A stretch of 15,463 nucleotides of DNA, from contig JAPLDN010000269.1 in the NCBI GenBank assembly GCA_026391755.1, positions 1-15,463 on the forward strand, written 5' to 3'. The translations under genes were made by a program, and so were the position numbers. The notes below the pieces were generated by a model. It ran no database searches and was not told where the DNA came from. It saw nothing but the letters and a program-made list of their open reading frames with translations. Positions 1 to 8,110 of the stretch are shown one piece after another. Each line of letters begins with the position of its first letter. Within the stretch, counting starts at the first letter, position 1. Source of the DNA: Bacteroidota bacterium (GTDB lineage: Bacteria; Bacteroidota; Bacteroidia; Bacteroidales; FEN-979).

Positions 1-1110
1 AAGCCTGCCTGGATGGAAGGAGATGATCTGCGGATGGCTTTGTACACCATGAGCAGGAATGTATTCCGTGTGAAACCCTGGTTTGAACCCGGCGCCTGGG
101 GCGGCACCTGGATAAAGGAGCATATCCCCGGCTTAAGGAAAGACGTCCCCAATTATGCATGGTCGTTTGAAATGATAGTGCCTGAGAACGGGCTTACACT
201 TGAAAGCAGAGACAACAGGCTTGAAGTGAGCTTCGACTGGCTGATGTTCACTGAAGCAACTTCGGTGCTGGGCGATTGCCATGAGCGCTTTGGAAAAGAG
301 TTCCCGATCCGCTTCGATTTCCTCGACACTTTCGACGGTGGAAATTTATCAATACAATGCCATCCTCAGGAAGAATATATTCAAAATAAATTCGGCGAAA
401 ACTTCACCCAGCAAGAAGCTTACTATATTCTCGACACTAAGGAAAAAGCCTTGGTGAATCTAGGTTTCAATAAAAATATCGACCCTGTACCTTTTAAAAA
501 AAATCTGGAAAAAAGCGCGGCAGAAAAAACTCCTGTCGACATCCCGAAATTCGTGCAGCAACATCCCGCCTCAAAGCACGATTTATTCCTCATCCCCGAA
601 GGGACTGTTCACGGCTCGGGTTCGAACAACCTGGTTCTCGAGATCAGTACGACCCCTTATATTTTTACATTTAAAATGTATGACTGGCTGAGGATGGACC
701 TGGAGGGGAACCCAAGGGACCTGAATATTGCAAGGGCCATGGAAAATCTTGATTTCAGAAGGAAAGGGGATATCATACAGCGTGATTTCATTTCAAGGCC
801 ATGTTTGATTGAAGAAGGCCCGGGCTGGAAAAAATTCCACCTGCCTACGCATGCCTTGCATTATTATGATGTGTGGAGGTACCATATAACATCATCCGCC
901 TGCATAGATACTAAGAATAAATGCCATGTACTGAGCCTGGTTGAAGGGGAAAGCATACTTATTGAAACACAGAACGGAATGAGCATGCAGTTCAGTTATG
1001 CCGAAACCTTTGCCATTCCTGCTGCTGCAGGGTGTTACACTGTAAAAAACCAGGGTAAAGAAGAGATCATGCTCGTCATTGCCTTTATTAAACAGAATGT
1101 AAAACAGTAA
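1..1110 (+). CDS. manA: Class I mannose-6-phosphate isomerase, 5'-truncated by window edge
   Basis: Likely interconverts mannose-6-phosphate and fructose-6-phosphate in the cytoplasm, feeding mannose use or GDP-mannose synthesis. The frame is open from base 1 (K-P-A-W before the first Met at 13), and that stretch fits the family, so the true start lies upstream and the Met at 13 is probably internal. Numbered from that Met, the cupin metal site is visible: QCHP (Gln115, His117), Glu135 in QQEAYYIL and His200 in PEGTVHGSG. The usual EISTTPYIFTFKMYDW segment follows at 210-225. The visible 365 residues cover the catalytic cupin fold and a C-terminal beta domain. Bacteroidota versions are commonly longer than the E. 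coli enzyme because of an extra N-terminal region, which cannot be seen here. The TAA stop at 1108-1110 directly abuts the stop of the convergent giant gene. Substrate specificity is inferred from the family. Confidence 0.9.
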   Translation, partial: KPAWMEGDDLRMALYTMSRNVFRVKPWFEPGAWGGTWIKEHIPGLRKDVPNYAWSFEMIVPENGLTLESRDNRLEVSFDWLMFTEATSVLGDCHERFGKEFPIRFDFLDTFDGGNLSIQCHPQEEYIQNKFGENFTQQEAYYILDTKEKALVNLGFNKNIDPVPFKKNLEKSAAEKTPVDIPKFVQQHPASKHDLFLIPEGTVHGSGSNNLVLEISTTPYIFTFKMYDWLRMDLEGNPRDLNIARAMENLDFRRKGDIIQRDFISRPCLIEEGPGWKKFHLPTHALHYYDVWRYHITSSACIDTKNKCHVLSLVEGESILIETQNGMSMQFSYAETFAIPAAAGCYTVKNQGKEEIMLVIAFIKQNVKQ

Positions 1111-4100
1111 TTAATTTTTAATGCATCTGACCGGGAATGCATTATGGCGGCCCGATTGGTAATCGGAAACGCTATTGTCTTTAATATTAATTCCGTGAGA
1201 AATTGCCTGAACCGGGGTTGCCGTCGAGGAGGTCCAGAAGATGGAGGTGAAGTTTATGAATTGCCAGGAAGTTTTGGAGTAAAGCACGCCTGATAATAGT
1301 GCGTTAAAACCAGAAGTACCTGTTGTTTTGAGGGAATCCCCTGCATTGCCCGGTCCGTTCAGGGTGGTCTCCACAACAGACCACTCGGCCTGTGAAGGAA
1401 TATGCCAGCCAGGGGGACAGAGACCTTGTGTGCCCGGGCTTGTCTGGTACTGCATCAATTCGTCCCATTGGTAAAGGCCGCCGTTTGTTGAACAATTTAC
1501 AGGATCATCTGAGTAACAATATTTTTCGGCCAGGCAATTGTTGGTCTGGTAAGAAGAAGATGATATATAGGTTCCGAAATTCAGATTCTGAGACAGCCAG
1601 CATTGCGAACCGATCAAAATGGTTGGATAGTGTTGATTATCCCTGACGTCGGTAAGAGTTTGTCCGCAAACAAAACTTCCTGCCGGGGGAAAAAGTGTTA
1701 TGATTTGTGAGGCGGAAACAGTGCAGGCGGCTATATTAGTATAAGAATAGGTGATCGTAACGGTATTCTGCCCGGGCGGGACCAGGGAAGGATTAAATGT
1801 ATTACCAGCAACCCCCGTTCCGGAATAAACACCTCCCAGAGGAATGCCCTGGCTGAGCGTGAATGGTGGAGCATCGTGGGTTGTGACTGCATTGCAAAGA
1901 GAAAAAGTAACTACCGGTACAGGGAGAATTGTCATGGTGATGGCATTGGATGGTGCCGGATTCCCGGTTGGACACAGCAGGCTGCTGGTAAGGACGCAAC
2001 GGATCACATCCCCGTTAGCCAGGGATGCCGGGGAATATGTGGCGGAAGAAACACCCGAAACCGGAACACCGTTTAGAGACCACTGGTAGGAGGGACTTGC
2101 ACCTCCGTTAACAGGAACAGCAGTAAAGGTCAGCGGGACACTGGCACAGACCGGACCGATGGGGCTTACTGAAATGGAAACACTGACAGGCAGGAAGGAA
2201 TCAATGGTCATTATTATAACAGCGGAGGTGGCAGGGCTTCCCGTTGGACAAACCGCATTGCTGGTGAGAATGCAATAAAACTGGTCCCCGTTGGCAACAG
2301 AAGCCGGAGTGTAAGTGTTTAACACTTCTCCAGGTACTAACAGGCCGTTCTTAAACCATTGATAGGCCGGCGAGGAACCACCGTTCACAGGGGTGGCTGT
2401 GAAAGTAACGGCAGCCCCTGTGCAGGCAGGGTTTGCAGAGGCTGAGATGGACACGCTGACCGGTAAGTTCGGGTTTACTGTCATGATGATAGTGTTGGAC
2501 GTAGCCGGGTTCCCTGTTGGGCAGGCCAGATCAGAGGTCATGATGCAACGGACGAGATCGCCGTTTGCCGGAGTATACGTATATGTTGAAGAGTTTGTTC
2601 CGGTATTTATTCCGTTGACTTGCCATTGATAGGACGGAGACAGACCACCGTTTACCGGGTTTGCAGTGAATGTGACAGGGATTGCCTGGCAAACGGGATT
2701 TGCCGAAGCGGTAATACCCACACTTGCCGGAAGGTTTGGATTGACTGCCATGATAATACTGTTGGAGGTAACAGGATTGGCCAGCAGGCATGAATAATTT
2801 GAGGTCATCACACAGGTGATGATATCCCCGTTGGAAGGGGTAATTGTAAACACGGGACTATTCGTGCCCGAGTTGACTCCGTTCACCTTCCATTGGTAGG
2901 ATGGAGAAGTTCCACCGTTTACAGGAGTTGCAGTAAAAGTAACCTGGACGCCCTGGCAAACCGGATTTGCCGAAGCAGAGATGGAAACGCTGGCAGTAAG
3001 ATATGGGAGTACGGCCATGGTGATTGTATTGGAAGATGCGGGGTTGCCAGTCGGGCAAAGGGCATTGGAGTTTAAGTTGCAGGTAACAATATCTCCGTTA
3101 GCGGGGATATATGAATAAGTCGGACTGTTTGTCCCGACAACCGTGCCATTCACCCTCCAGGTATAGACAGGAGTAGTCCCTCCATTTGTCGGTGTAGCGG
3201 TAAAAGTCACCAGGGTTAATTGGCAAACCGGATTTGCTGATGCCGTAATAATTATACTGACCGGCTGGCTTGAGATGACCGACATGGTAATGCTGTTAGA
3301 AATTGCAGGGTACCCGGTAGGGCATGGCACACTGGAGATCAGCTCACAATTGATAACATCGCCGTTTGCAGGAGCAAACGTATAGGTTGAGCTGTTGGTT
3401 CCTGAAACGACCCCGTTGACCCTCCATATGTAAGTTGGTGATAAACCACCGTTAACGGGGGTTGCTGTGAATGTGACCAGGGTCCCCTGGCAAACCGGGT
3501 TGGCCGAAGCGGCAATGGTAACACTTACAGGCAGGTTGGGGTTGACCACCATGACGATGGTGTTTGAAGTGGCAGGGCTTCCTGTTGCACATGTGGCATT
3601 GGAAGTGAGAATGCAGGTAATTAAATCGCCGTTTGCAGGGTTATAAGTGTAGGTGTTGCTGTTAGTCCCGACCGGAGCCCCGTTTACAAACCACTGGTAT
3701 ACAGGTGACGTCCCTCCGTTAGCCGGGTGTGCAGTAAATGTGACTGTAGTTCCCTGGCATATAGGGTTGGCCGAAGCGGTTATCGTGATACTTACAGGCA
3801 GATTGGGGTTAACGACCATGATGATGGTGTTTGACGTAGCCGGATTCCCGGTGGCACAAGTTGCGGTTGAAGTCATCCGGCAGTATATGGCATCGCCATT
3901 TGCAGGAGTATATGTATAGACGGGGCTGTTAGTCCCGACCGGAGCTCCGTTGACAAACCACTGGTAGGAAGGAGACGCCCCCCCGTTTGTTGGCGTTGCC
4001 GTGAAGGTAACCGGGCTTGACTGGCAAATAGGGTTAGCGGATGGTGTTATAGTCACTCCGGCAGGAAGATTCGGTTGTACCGACATCGTGATGGTGTTTG

Positions 4101-7100
4101 AAGTGGCAGGATTACCAAGCGGACAGGAATAGTTTGAGGTCATTATACATACGATGAGATCCCCATTTGCTGGTGTATATGTATATGTGGGGCCGGTCCC
4201 GACATTGGTCCCATTGACTTTCCACTGATATGAGGGTGCAGGGCCACCGTTGGAAGGCGTTGCCGTAAACGTTACTGCGGTGCCCTGGCAGACCGGGTTG
4301 GCCGAGGCAGTTATTGTTACCCCAGCAAGCAGGTTGGGGTTTACCACTATGATGATGATATTGGATGTAGCCGGATTTCCTGTTGCGCAGGGAGCATTTG
4401 AAGTCAGGATGCAATAAATCCTGTCACCATTTGCCGGGACATAGGTATATGTATTGCTGTTGGTACCTACCGGAGCCCCGTTTACAAACCACTGGTAACC
4501 CGGTGCAGTTCCTCCGTTAGCGGGTGTTGCTGTAAAGGTTACCGGGATCCCGAAGCAAACAGGGTTTGCCGAGGCAGTTATTGTAACACTTACCGGAAGA
4601 TTCGGCAGGACTGTCATGGTGATCTGGTTGGAGGTTACAGGGTTTGTTATTGGACAGGTCGTATTGGAGGTAAGCCGGCAGGTAATAATATCACCATTGA
4701 GCGGGATATAGGTATATGTATTGCTGTTTGTTCCAACAGGCAGCCCATTAACGAACCATTGGTAAGTCGGGCTTGTCCCTCCATTTACGGGTGTTGCTGT
4801 AAAAGTCACTGGGGTCCCCGGGCAAACCGGGTTTGCAGAAGCTGTGATGGTCACCCCGACAGCAAGATTTGGAAGAACTGTCATGGTGATGGTATTGGAG
4901 GTTGCCGGATTGCCAAGAGGGCACAGATAATTGGAGGTGAGAATACATACGATTTGGTCGCCGTTGGCCGGTATATAAGTATAGGTATTACTATTGGAAC
5001 CTACGTTTGTTCCGTTCACTTTCCATTGGTATACCGGGGATGCGCCTCCGTTAGTAGGAGTAGCCGTGAATGTGACCGGTAATCCCTGGCAGGAAGGATT
5101 TGCAGATGGTGTAATGATTACACTAACGGTTCCATAAGCATAAACAACCATCGTGATAGAGTTTGACATGGCCGGGTTCCCGCTGGCACAGGTCAGGCTG
5201 GAAGTGAGCTGGCATGTGACGACATCACCGCTTGCCGGGGAATAGGTATATGTATTACTGTTTGTTCCGACAGGCAGGCTGTTCACAAACCATTGATACA
5301 CAGGTGATGTTCCTCCGTTCACCGGTGTAGCCGTAAAAGTTACCGGGGTTCCAAGGCAGATAAAATTGGTTGAAGCTGCGATGGTTATGCTTACTGGAAG
5401 AACGGCGCTGACTGTGGCAATGATCTGGTTTGAGTTTGCCGGGTTCCCCGATATACAAGAGGCGCTGGATGTAAGCTGGCACCGGATGATGTCACCATTG
5501 TTAGGAACATATGTAAATACAGGGCTGTCGGTGCCAACATTGCCCCCGTTCACCTTCCACTGGTAAGAAGGTGTAAGTCCGCCGTTAACAGGAGTGGCCG
5601 TGTAAGTAACGGATTGGCCGGGGCATGAGGGATTGGATGAAGCCACGATTGTGACACTGACCGGCAGGACCGGATCAGCAACCATGGTGATCTGGTTTGA
5701 GGTGGCCGGATTGCCGGTGGCACATGAAAAACTCGAAGTGAGAATACAGATAATAACATCGTTATTGGAAGGGACATAAACGTGTGTAGGGCTATTGACC
5801 CCGACACTGATCCCATTGACATACCACTGGTAAGCAGGAGCCGGGCCACCGTTTGTGGGGGTTGCTGTAAACGTGACAGCTTGTCCCTGGCAGAAAGGAT
5901 TCGCAGAAGCTACTATAATGACGCTTACCGGCAGACCCGGACTTACATTCATGGTTATAGTGTTTGACGTAGCCGGATTGCCTGTGGCGCAGCTGACAGT
6001 AGACGTAAGCCTGCAGGTGACAATATCCCCGTTCACCGGTATATAAGAATAAGTTCCACCTATTCCGCCTACTGTTGTTCCGTTTACCTTCCACTGGTAG
6101 ATAGGCACAGCCCCTCCATTGACCGGTGTGGCTGTAAATGTCACCGCACTTCCCTGGCAGACCGGGTTGGAAGAAGCAGCAATGCTGACGCTCACAGCCA
6201 TATTAGGGCTTACGCTCATAGTGACCGGGTTGGAAGCGGCCGGATTGCCTGTTGCACAGGTTGCATTGGAGGTAAGCACACAGGAAACCACATCCCCGTT
6301 TGCTGGTGTGTAGGAATAGGTCGGACCATTGATCCCCAAGGACGTTCCATTCACCCACCAATGATAAGAAGGTAATGAACCTCCGTTGGTTGGTGTGGCT
6401 GTAAATGTAACTGCAGTTCCCTGGCAGACCGGATTGGCGGAAGGCGAGATTGAAACACTGACCGGAAGGTTTGGATTCACTGTCATCGTGATCTGGTTGG
6501 ATACTGCAGGGTTGTTGGAAGTACAACTGACACTCGAGATCAGGTAGCATTCAATAATATCATTGTTGGCAGGCGCATAGGTATATACAGGACTGTTTGA
6601 GCCGACACTGAAGCCGTTAACAAACCAGAGATAAGTTGGTGAAGATCCTTCATTAACCGGAGTGGCGGTGAAAGTGACCATGGTCGTCTGACAAACCGGA
6701 TTTGCTGAAGCTGCGATTGAGACACTTACAGGGACGTTGGTGGTGACCGTCATTGTTATTGCATTTGATGTGGCCGGGCTGCCGCTTGAACAAGGGGCGT
6801 TGGATGTCATCACACATCTCACCACATCTCCGTTGGCCGGGGTGTAAGTGAACTTGAAATTATTGGGACCGGAGCTGACTCCGTTTACTTTCCACTGGTA
6901 AGAGGGTGCCGAGCCCCCGTTTACAGGAACGGCTGTATAGGTTACCGGTGTTCCTTCGCAGACTGCACCCGAAGGATTAGCCGAAATTGTGACACTGACA
7001 GGAAGAATCGGGCTTACTGCCATGACCACCTGGTTCGAAGTCGCCGGGCTGCCTGTAGCGCAGGTCTCACTGGAAGTGAGCACACAGGTGACAATATCAT

Positions 7101-7956
7101 TATTCACCGGGGTATAGGAATACGTTGGAATGCTTGTTCCCACATCCACGCCGTTGACTTTCCATTGATAGGATGGGGCTAATCCCCCGTTGACAGGGGT
7201 TGCAGTAAAATTTACCGTGGCACCCTGGCATACCGGGTTTGCTGAAGCGGCAACCGAAACACTCACAGGCAGGCCAGGGTTCACCGTCATGTCAATCTGG
7301 TTGGATGTCGCCGGGTCCCCGGTCTTGCAGGCTTGACTTGAACTAAGGATGCATTGGACATGGTCATTATTTGTCGGAGTATAAGAATAGACAGCATTGT
7401 TTGTGCCGACGCTGATACCATTGACTTTCCACTGGTAGACAGGGGATGAACCGCCATTGACGGGTGTTGCCGTAAAGGTCACAGGATTGCTTTCACAAAC
7501 CGGGTTTGCGGAGGCAGCAATGCTGACGCTGACAGGAACATTGGGATTTACAGTCACATCATAAACCTTCGGGCCTGTAGTGGTACAGCCCAAAAAATCG
7601 GTAAAATCCACTGTGACAAACTGAGGGCCGGCAGTATTCCAGGTAACGGTAATGGTATTTGTTGTAAAGCCTGCGGTAATAATACCTCCCCCTGAAATGG
7701 TCCATGTATAACCTGTACCGCCCGGATCGGTCTGATACACATTAGAAACACTTCCTTCGCAGGCAATCGTCGGCCCTATAATAACCGGTGTAAAAGTGCA
7801 GTCGTTGGTTCCGTGATTTAAACTGCCATCCTGGTTTCCGGAATTGAATGGAATTCCCTGGTTCATGCCAGGCCCTGCAAGCAGCCGGATCTGTCCTTCC
7901 ATCATCAATGGAAGAAAAAGTAACAGCCAGAACCAGAAATATCTTGCCCGTTTCAC
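1111..7956 (-). CDS. Giant secreted Ig-like repeat protein with C-terminal FISUMP domain
   Basis: A 2281-residue predicted extracellular protein, probably a surface or secreted adhesin-like protein; no specific function can be assigned. In order: a Sec-type signal peptide (MKRAR, then an aromatic/leucine-rich core, likely cut near residue 21, with no lipobox Cys); a PKD-like domain at about 53-140 (YTWTISGG, ITVTWNTAG); 21 tandem Ig-like units at 141-2013, mostly 89 residues, each with NPVC, FTATPVNGG, YQW.VNG, NGD.V.C and C.TGNPATSN landmarks; a further Ig-like module at about 2014-2093 (GGVYSGTGVAGNTFNP); and a Fib_succ_major/FISUMP domain at about 2094-2281 (ILIGSQCWLSQNL, CPPGWHIPSQAEW, FPVRCIKN at the very end). 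No type IX C-terminal sorting domain follows the FISUMP domain. The start is GTG at 7954-7956, preceded by AAAGGA five bases upstream; no in-frame ATG exists before the upstream stop at 8041-8043. The gene is transcribed alone. Confidence 0.93.
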   Translation of the reverse strand: MKRARYFWFWLLLFLPLMMEGQIRLLAGPGMNQGIPFNSGNQDGSLNHGTNDCTFTPVIIGPTIACEGSVSNVYQTDPGGTGYTWTISGGGIITAGFTTNTITVTWNTAGPQFVTVDFTDFLGCTTTGPKVYDVTVNPNVPVSVSIAASANPVCESNPVTFTATPVNGGSSPVYQWKVNGISVGTNNAVYSYTPTNNDHVQCILSSSQACKTGDPATSNQIDMTVNPGLPVSVSVAASANPVCQGATVNFTATPVNGGLAPSYQWKVNGVDVGTSIPTYSYTPVNNDIVTCVLTSSETCATGSPATSNQVVMAVSPILPVSVTISANPSGAVCEGTPVTYTAVPVNGGSAPSYQWKVNGVSSGPNNFKFTYTPANGDVVRCVMTSNAPCSSGSPATSNAITMTVTTNVPVSVSIAASANPVCQTTMVTFTATPVNEGSSPTYLWFVNGFSVGSNSPVYTYAPANNDIIECYLISSVSCTSNNPAVSNQITMTVNPNLPVSVSISPSANPVCQGTAVTFTATPTNGGSLPSYHWWVNGTSLGINGPTYSYTPANGDVVSCVLTSNATCATGNPAASNPVTMSVSPNMAVSVSIAASSNPVCQGSAVTFTATPVNGGAVPIYQWKVNGTTVGGIGGTYSYIPVNGDIVTCRLTSTVSCATGNPATSNTITMNVSPGLPVSVIIVASANPFCQGQAVTFTATPTNGGPAPAYQWYVNGISVGVNSPTHVYVPSNNDVIICILTSSFSCATGNPATSNQITMVADPVLPVSVTIVASSNPSCPGQSVTYTATPVNGGLTPSYQWKVNGGNVGTDSPVFTYVPNNGDIIRCQLTSSASCISGNPANSNQIIATVSAVLPVSITIAASTNFICLGTPVTFTATPVNGGTSPVYQWFVNSLPVGTNSNTYTYSPASGDVVTCQLTSSLTCASGNPAMSNSITMVVYAYGTVSVIITPSANPSCQGLPVTFTATPTNGGASPVYQWKVNGTNVGSNSNTYTYIPANGDQIVCILTSNYLCPLGNPATSNTITMTVLPNLAVGVTITASANPVCPGTPVTFTATPVNGGTSPTYQWFVNGLPVGTNSNTYTYIPLNGDIITCRLTSNTTCPITNPVTSNQITMTVLPNLPVSVTITASANPVCFGIPVTFTATPANGGTAPGYQWFVNGAPVGTNSNTYTYVPANGDRIYCILTSNAPCATGNPATSNIIIIVVNPNLLAGVTITASANPVCQGTAVTFTATPSNGGPAPSYQWKVNGTNVGTGPTYTYTPANGDLIVCIMTSNYSCPLGNPATSNTITMSVQPNLPAGVTITPSANPICQSSPVTFTATPTNGGASPSYQWFVNGAPVGTNSPVYTYTPANGDAIYCRMTSTATCATGNPATSNTIIMVVNPNLPVSITITASANPICQGTTVTFTAHPANGGTSPVYQWFVNGAPVGTNSNTYTYNPANGDLITCILTSNATCATGSPATSNTIVMVVNPNLPVSVTIAASANPVCQGTLVTFTATPVNGGLSPTYIWRVNGVVSGTNSSTYTFAPANGDVINCELISSVPCPTGYPAISNSITMSVISSQPVSIIITASANPVCQLTLVTFTATPTNGGTTPVYTWRVNGTVVGTNSPTYSYIPANGDIVTCNLNSNALCPTGNPASSNTITMAVLPYLTASVSISASANPVCQGVQVTFTATPVNGGTSPSYQWKVNGVNSGTNSPVFTITPSNGDIITCVMTSNYSCLLANPVTSNSIIMAVNPNLPASVGITASANPVCQAIPVTFTANPVNGGLSPSYQWQVNGINTGTNSSTYTYTPANGDLVRCIMTSDLACPTGNPATSNTIIMTVNPNLPVSVSISASANPACTGAAVTFTATPVNGGSSPAYQWFKNGLLVPGEVLNTYTPASVANGDQFYCILTSNAVCPTGSPATSAVIIMTIDSFLPVSVSISVSPIGPVCASVPLTFTAVPVNGGASPSYQWSLNGVPVSGVSSATYSPASLANGDVIRCVLTSSLLCPTGNPAPSNAITMTILPVPVVTFSLCNAVTTHDAPPFTLSQGIPLGGVYSGTGVAGNTFNPSLVPPGQNTVTITYSYTNIAACTVSASQIITLFPPAGSFVCGQTLTDVRDNQHYPTILIGSQCWLSQNLNFGTYISSSSYQTNNCLAEKYCYSDDPVNCSTNGGLYQWDELMQYQTSPGTQGLCPPGWHIPSQAEWSVVETTLNGPGNAGDSLKTTGTSGFNALLSGVLYSKTSWQFINFTSIFWTSSTATPVQAISHGINIKDNSVSDYQSGRHNAFPVRCIKN
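1119..1144. repeat. 8-bp inverted repeat at the end of the giant gene
   Basis: TAATGCAT at 1119-1126 and ATGCATTA at 1137-1144 are perfect reverse complements around a 10-base loop, just inside the 3' end of the giant gene and downstream of the manA stop. It could form a weak hairpin between the convergent genes. No T-run follows the stem on either strand, so it is not a canonical intrinsic terminator. It may be a chance feature of the FISUMP coding sequence. Confidence 0.3.
1918..7536 (-). repeat. Array of 21 tandem ~267-bp coding repeats (Ig-like units)
   Basis: Within the giant gene, residues 141-2013 consist of 21 head-to-tail units. Seventeen are exactly 89 residues (267 bp); the others are 88 (unit 13), 90 (unit 3) and 91 (units 20 and 21). 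Landmarks such as the reverse complement of NPVCQG (ccctggca on the + strand near 3485 and 3752) recur 267 bp apart. The units vary at synonymous and surface positions, so the array is not a fresh slippage product. Every unit keeps three cysteines, at about unit positions 14, 62 and 70. Units 10-12 and 13-15 resemble each other as triplets. The only length changes are one or two codons, so the reading frame is kept throughout. Confidence 0.95.
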
Positions 7957-7961
7957 AATGA

Positions 7962-7967
7962 TCCTTT
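7962..7967 (-). promoter_or_regulatory. Possible ribosome binding site for the GTG start
   Basis: On the minus strand AAAGGA lies five bases before the GTG start of the giant gene. It supports GTG as the start, since the in-frame codons back to the upstream stop contain no ATG. Shine-Dalgarno use is weak in Bacteroidota, so this is supportive rather than decisive. Confidence 0.4.
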
Positions 7968-8008
7968 TCTTTAATTCAAAGTCAGCACCGTAGTCATATA
8001 TTGATAGA

Positions 8009-8016
8009 CAAACATA
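8009..8016 (-). promoter_or_regulatory. Putative Bacteroidota -7 element for the giant gene
   Basis: The minus strand reads TATGTTTG here, an exact match to the phylum's TAnnTTTG -7 consensus. It lies about 52 bases upstream of the GTG start of the giant repeat protein. A -33 TTG is not clear; the best candidate is a TTA about 18 bases further upstream. Transcription from here would give a leader of roughly 45 bases. Confidence 0.42.
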
Positions 8017-8048
8017 TGTTCGCGGGGTTGCTTGTAAGGCTTAATCGC

Positions 8049-8066
8049 GATGCTAAAGTTAGCATC
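8049..8066. promoter_or_regulatory. Perfect palindrome in divergent intergenic region, possible operator
   Basis: GATGCTAA, AG, TTAGCATC forms an inverted repeat with two perfect 8-base arms and a two-base centre. It sits between the divergent giant repeat-protein gene and the lipoprotein gene, 45 bases before the lipoprotein ATG and upstream of the putative promoter of the giant gene. The symmetry and position suit a dimeric regulator. No regulator gene lies beside it, and its role is inferred only from position and symmetry. Confidence 0.45.
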
Positions 8067-8110
8067 TTATTATTAAAACTCCTATTTTAGCTTTTAATTC
8101 TTCTGATGCA

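Noticed and set aside
1392..6313. Many plus-strand open frames of 60-107 codons across the repeat array
   Set aside because: They recur with the 267-bp period and are simply the opposite strand of the Ig-like units.
1918..7536. Possible CRISPR-like or satellite DNA array
   Set aside because: The period is 267 bp, an exact multiple of three in one continuous open frame with protein-level conservation, so it is a coding repeat.
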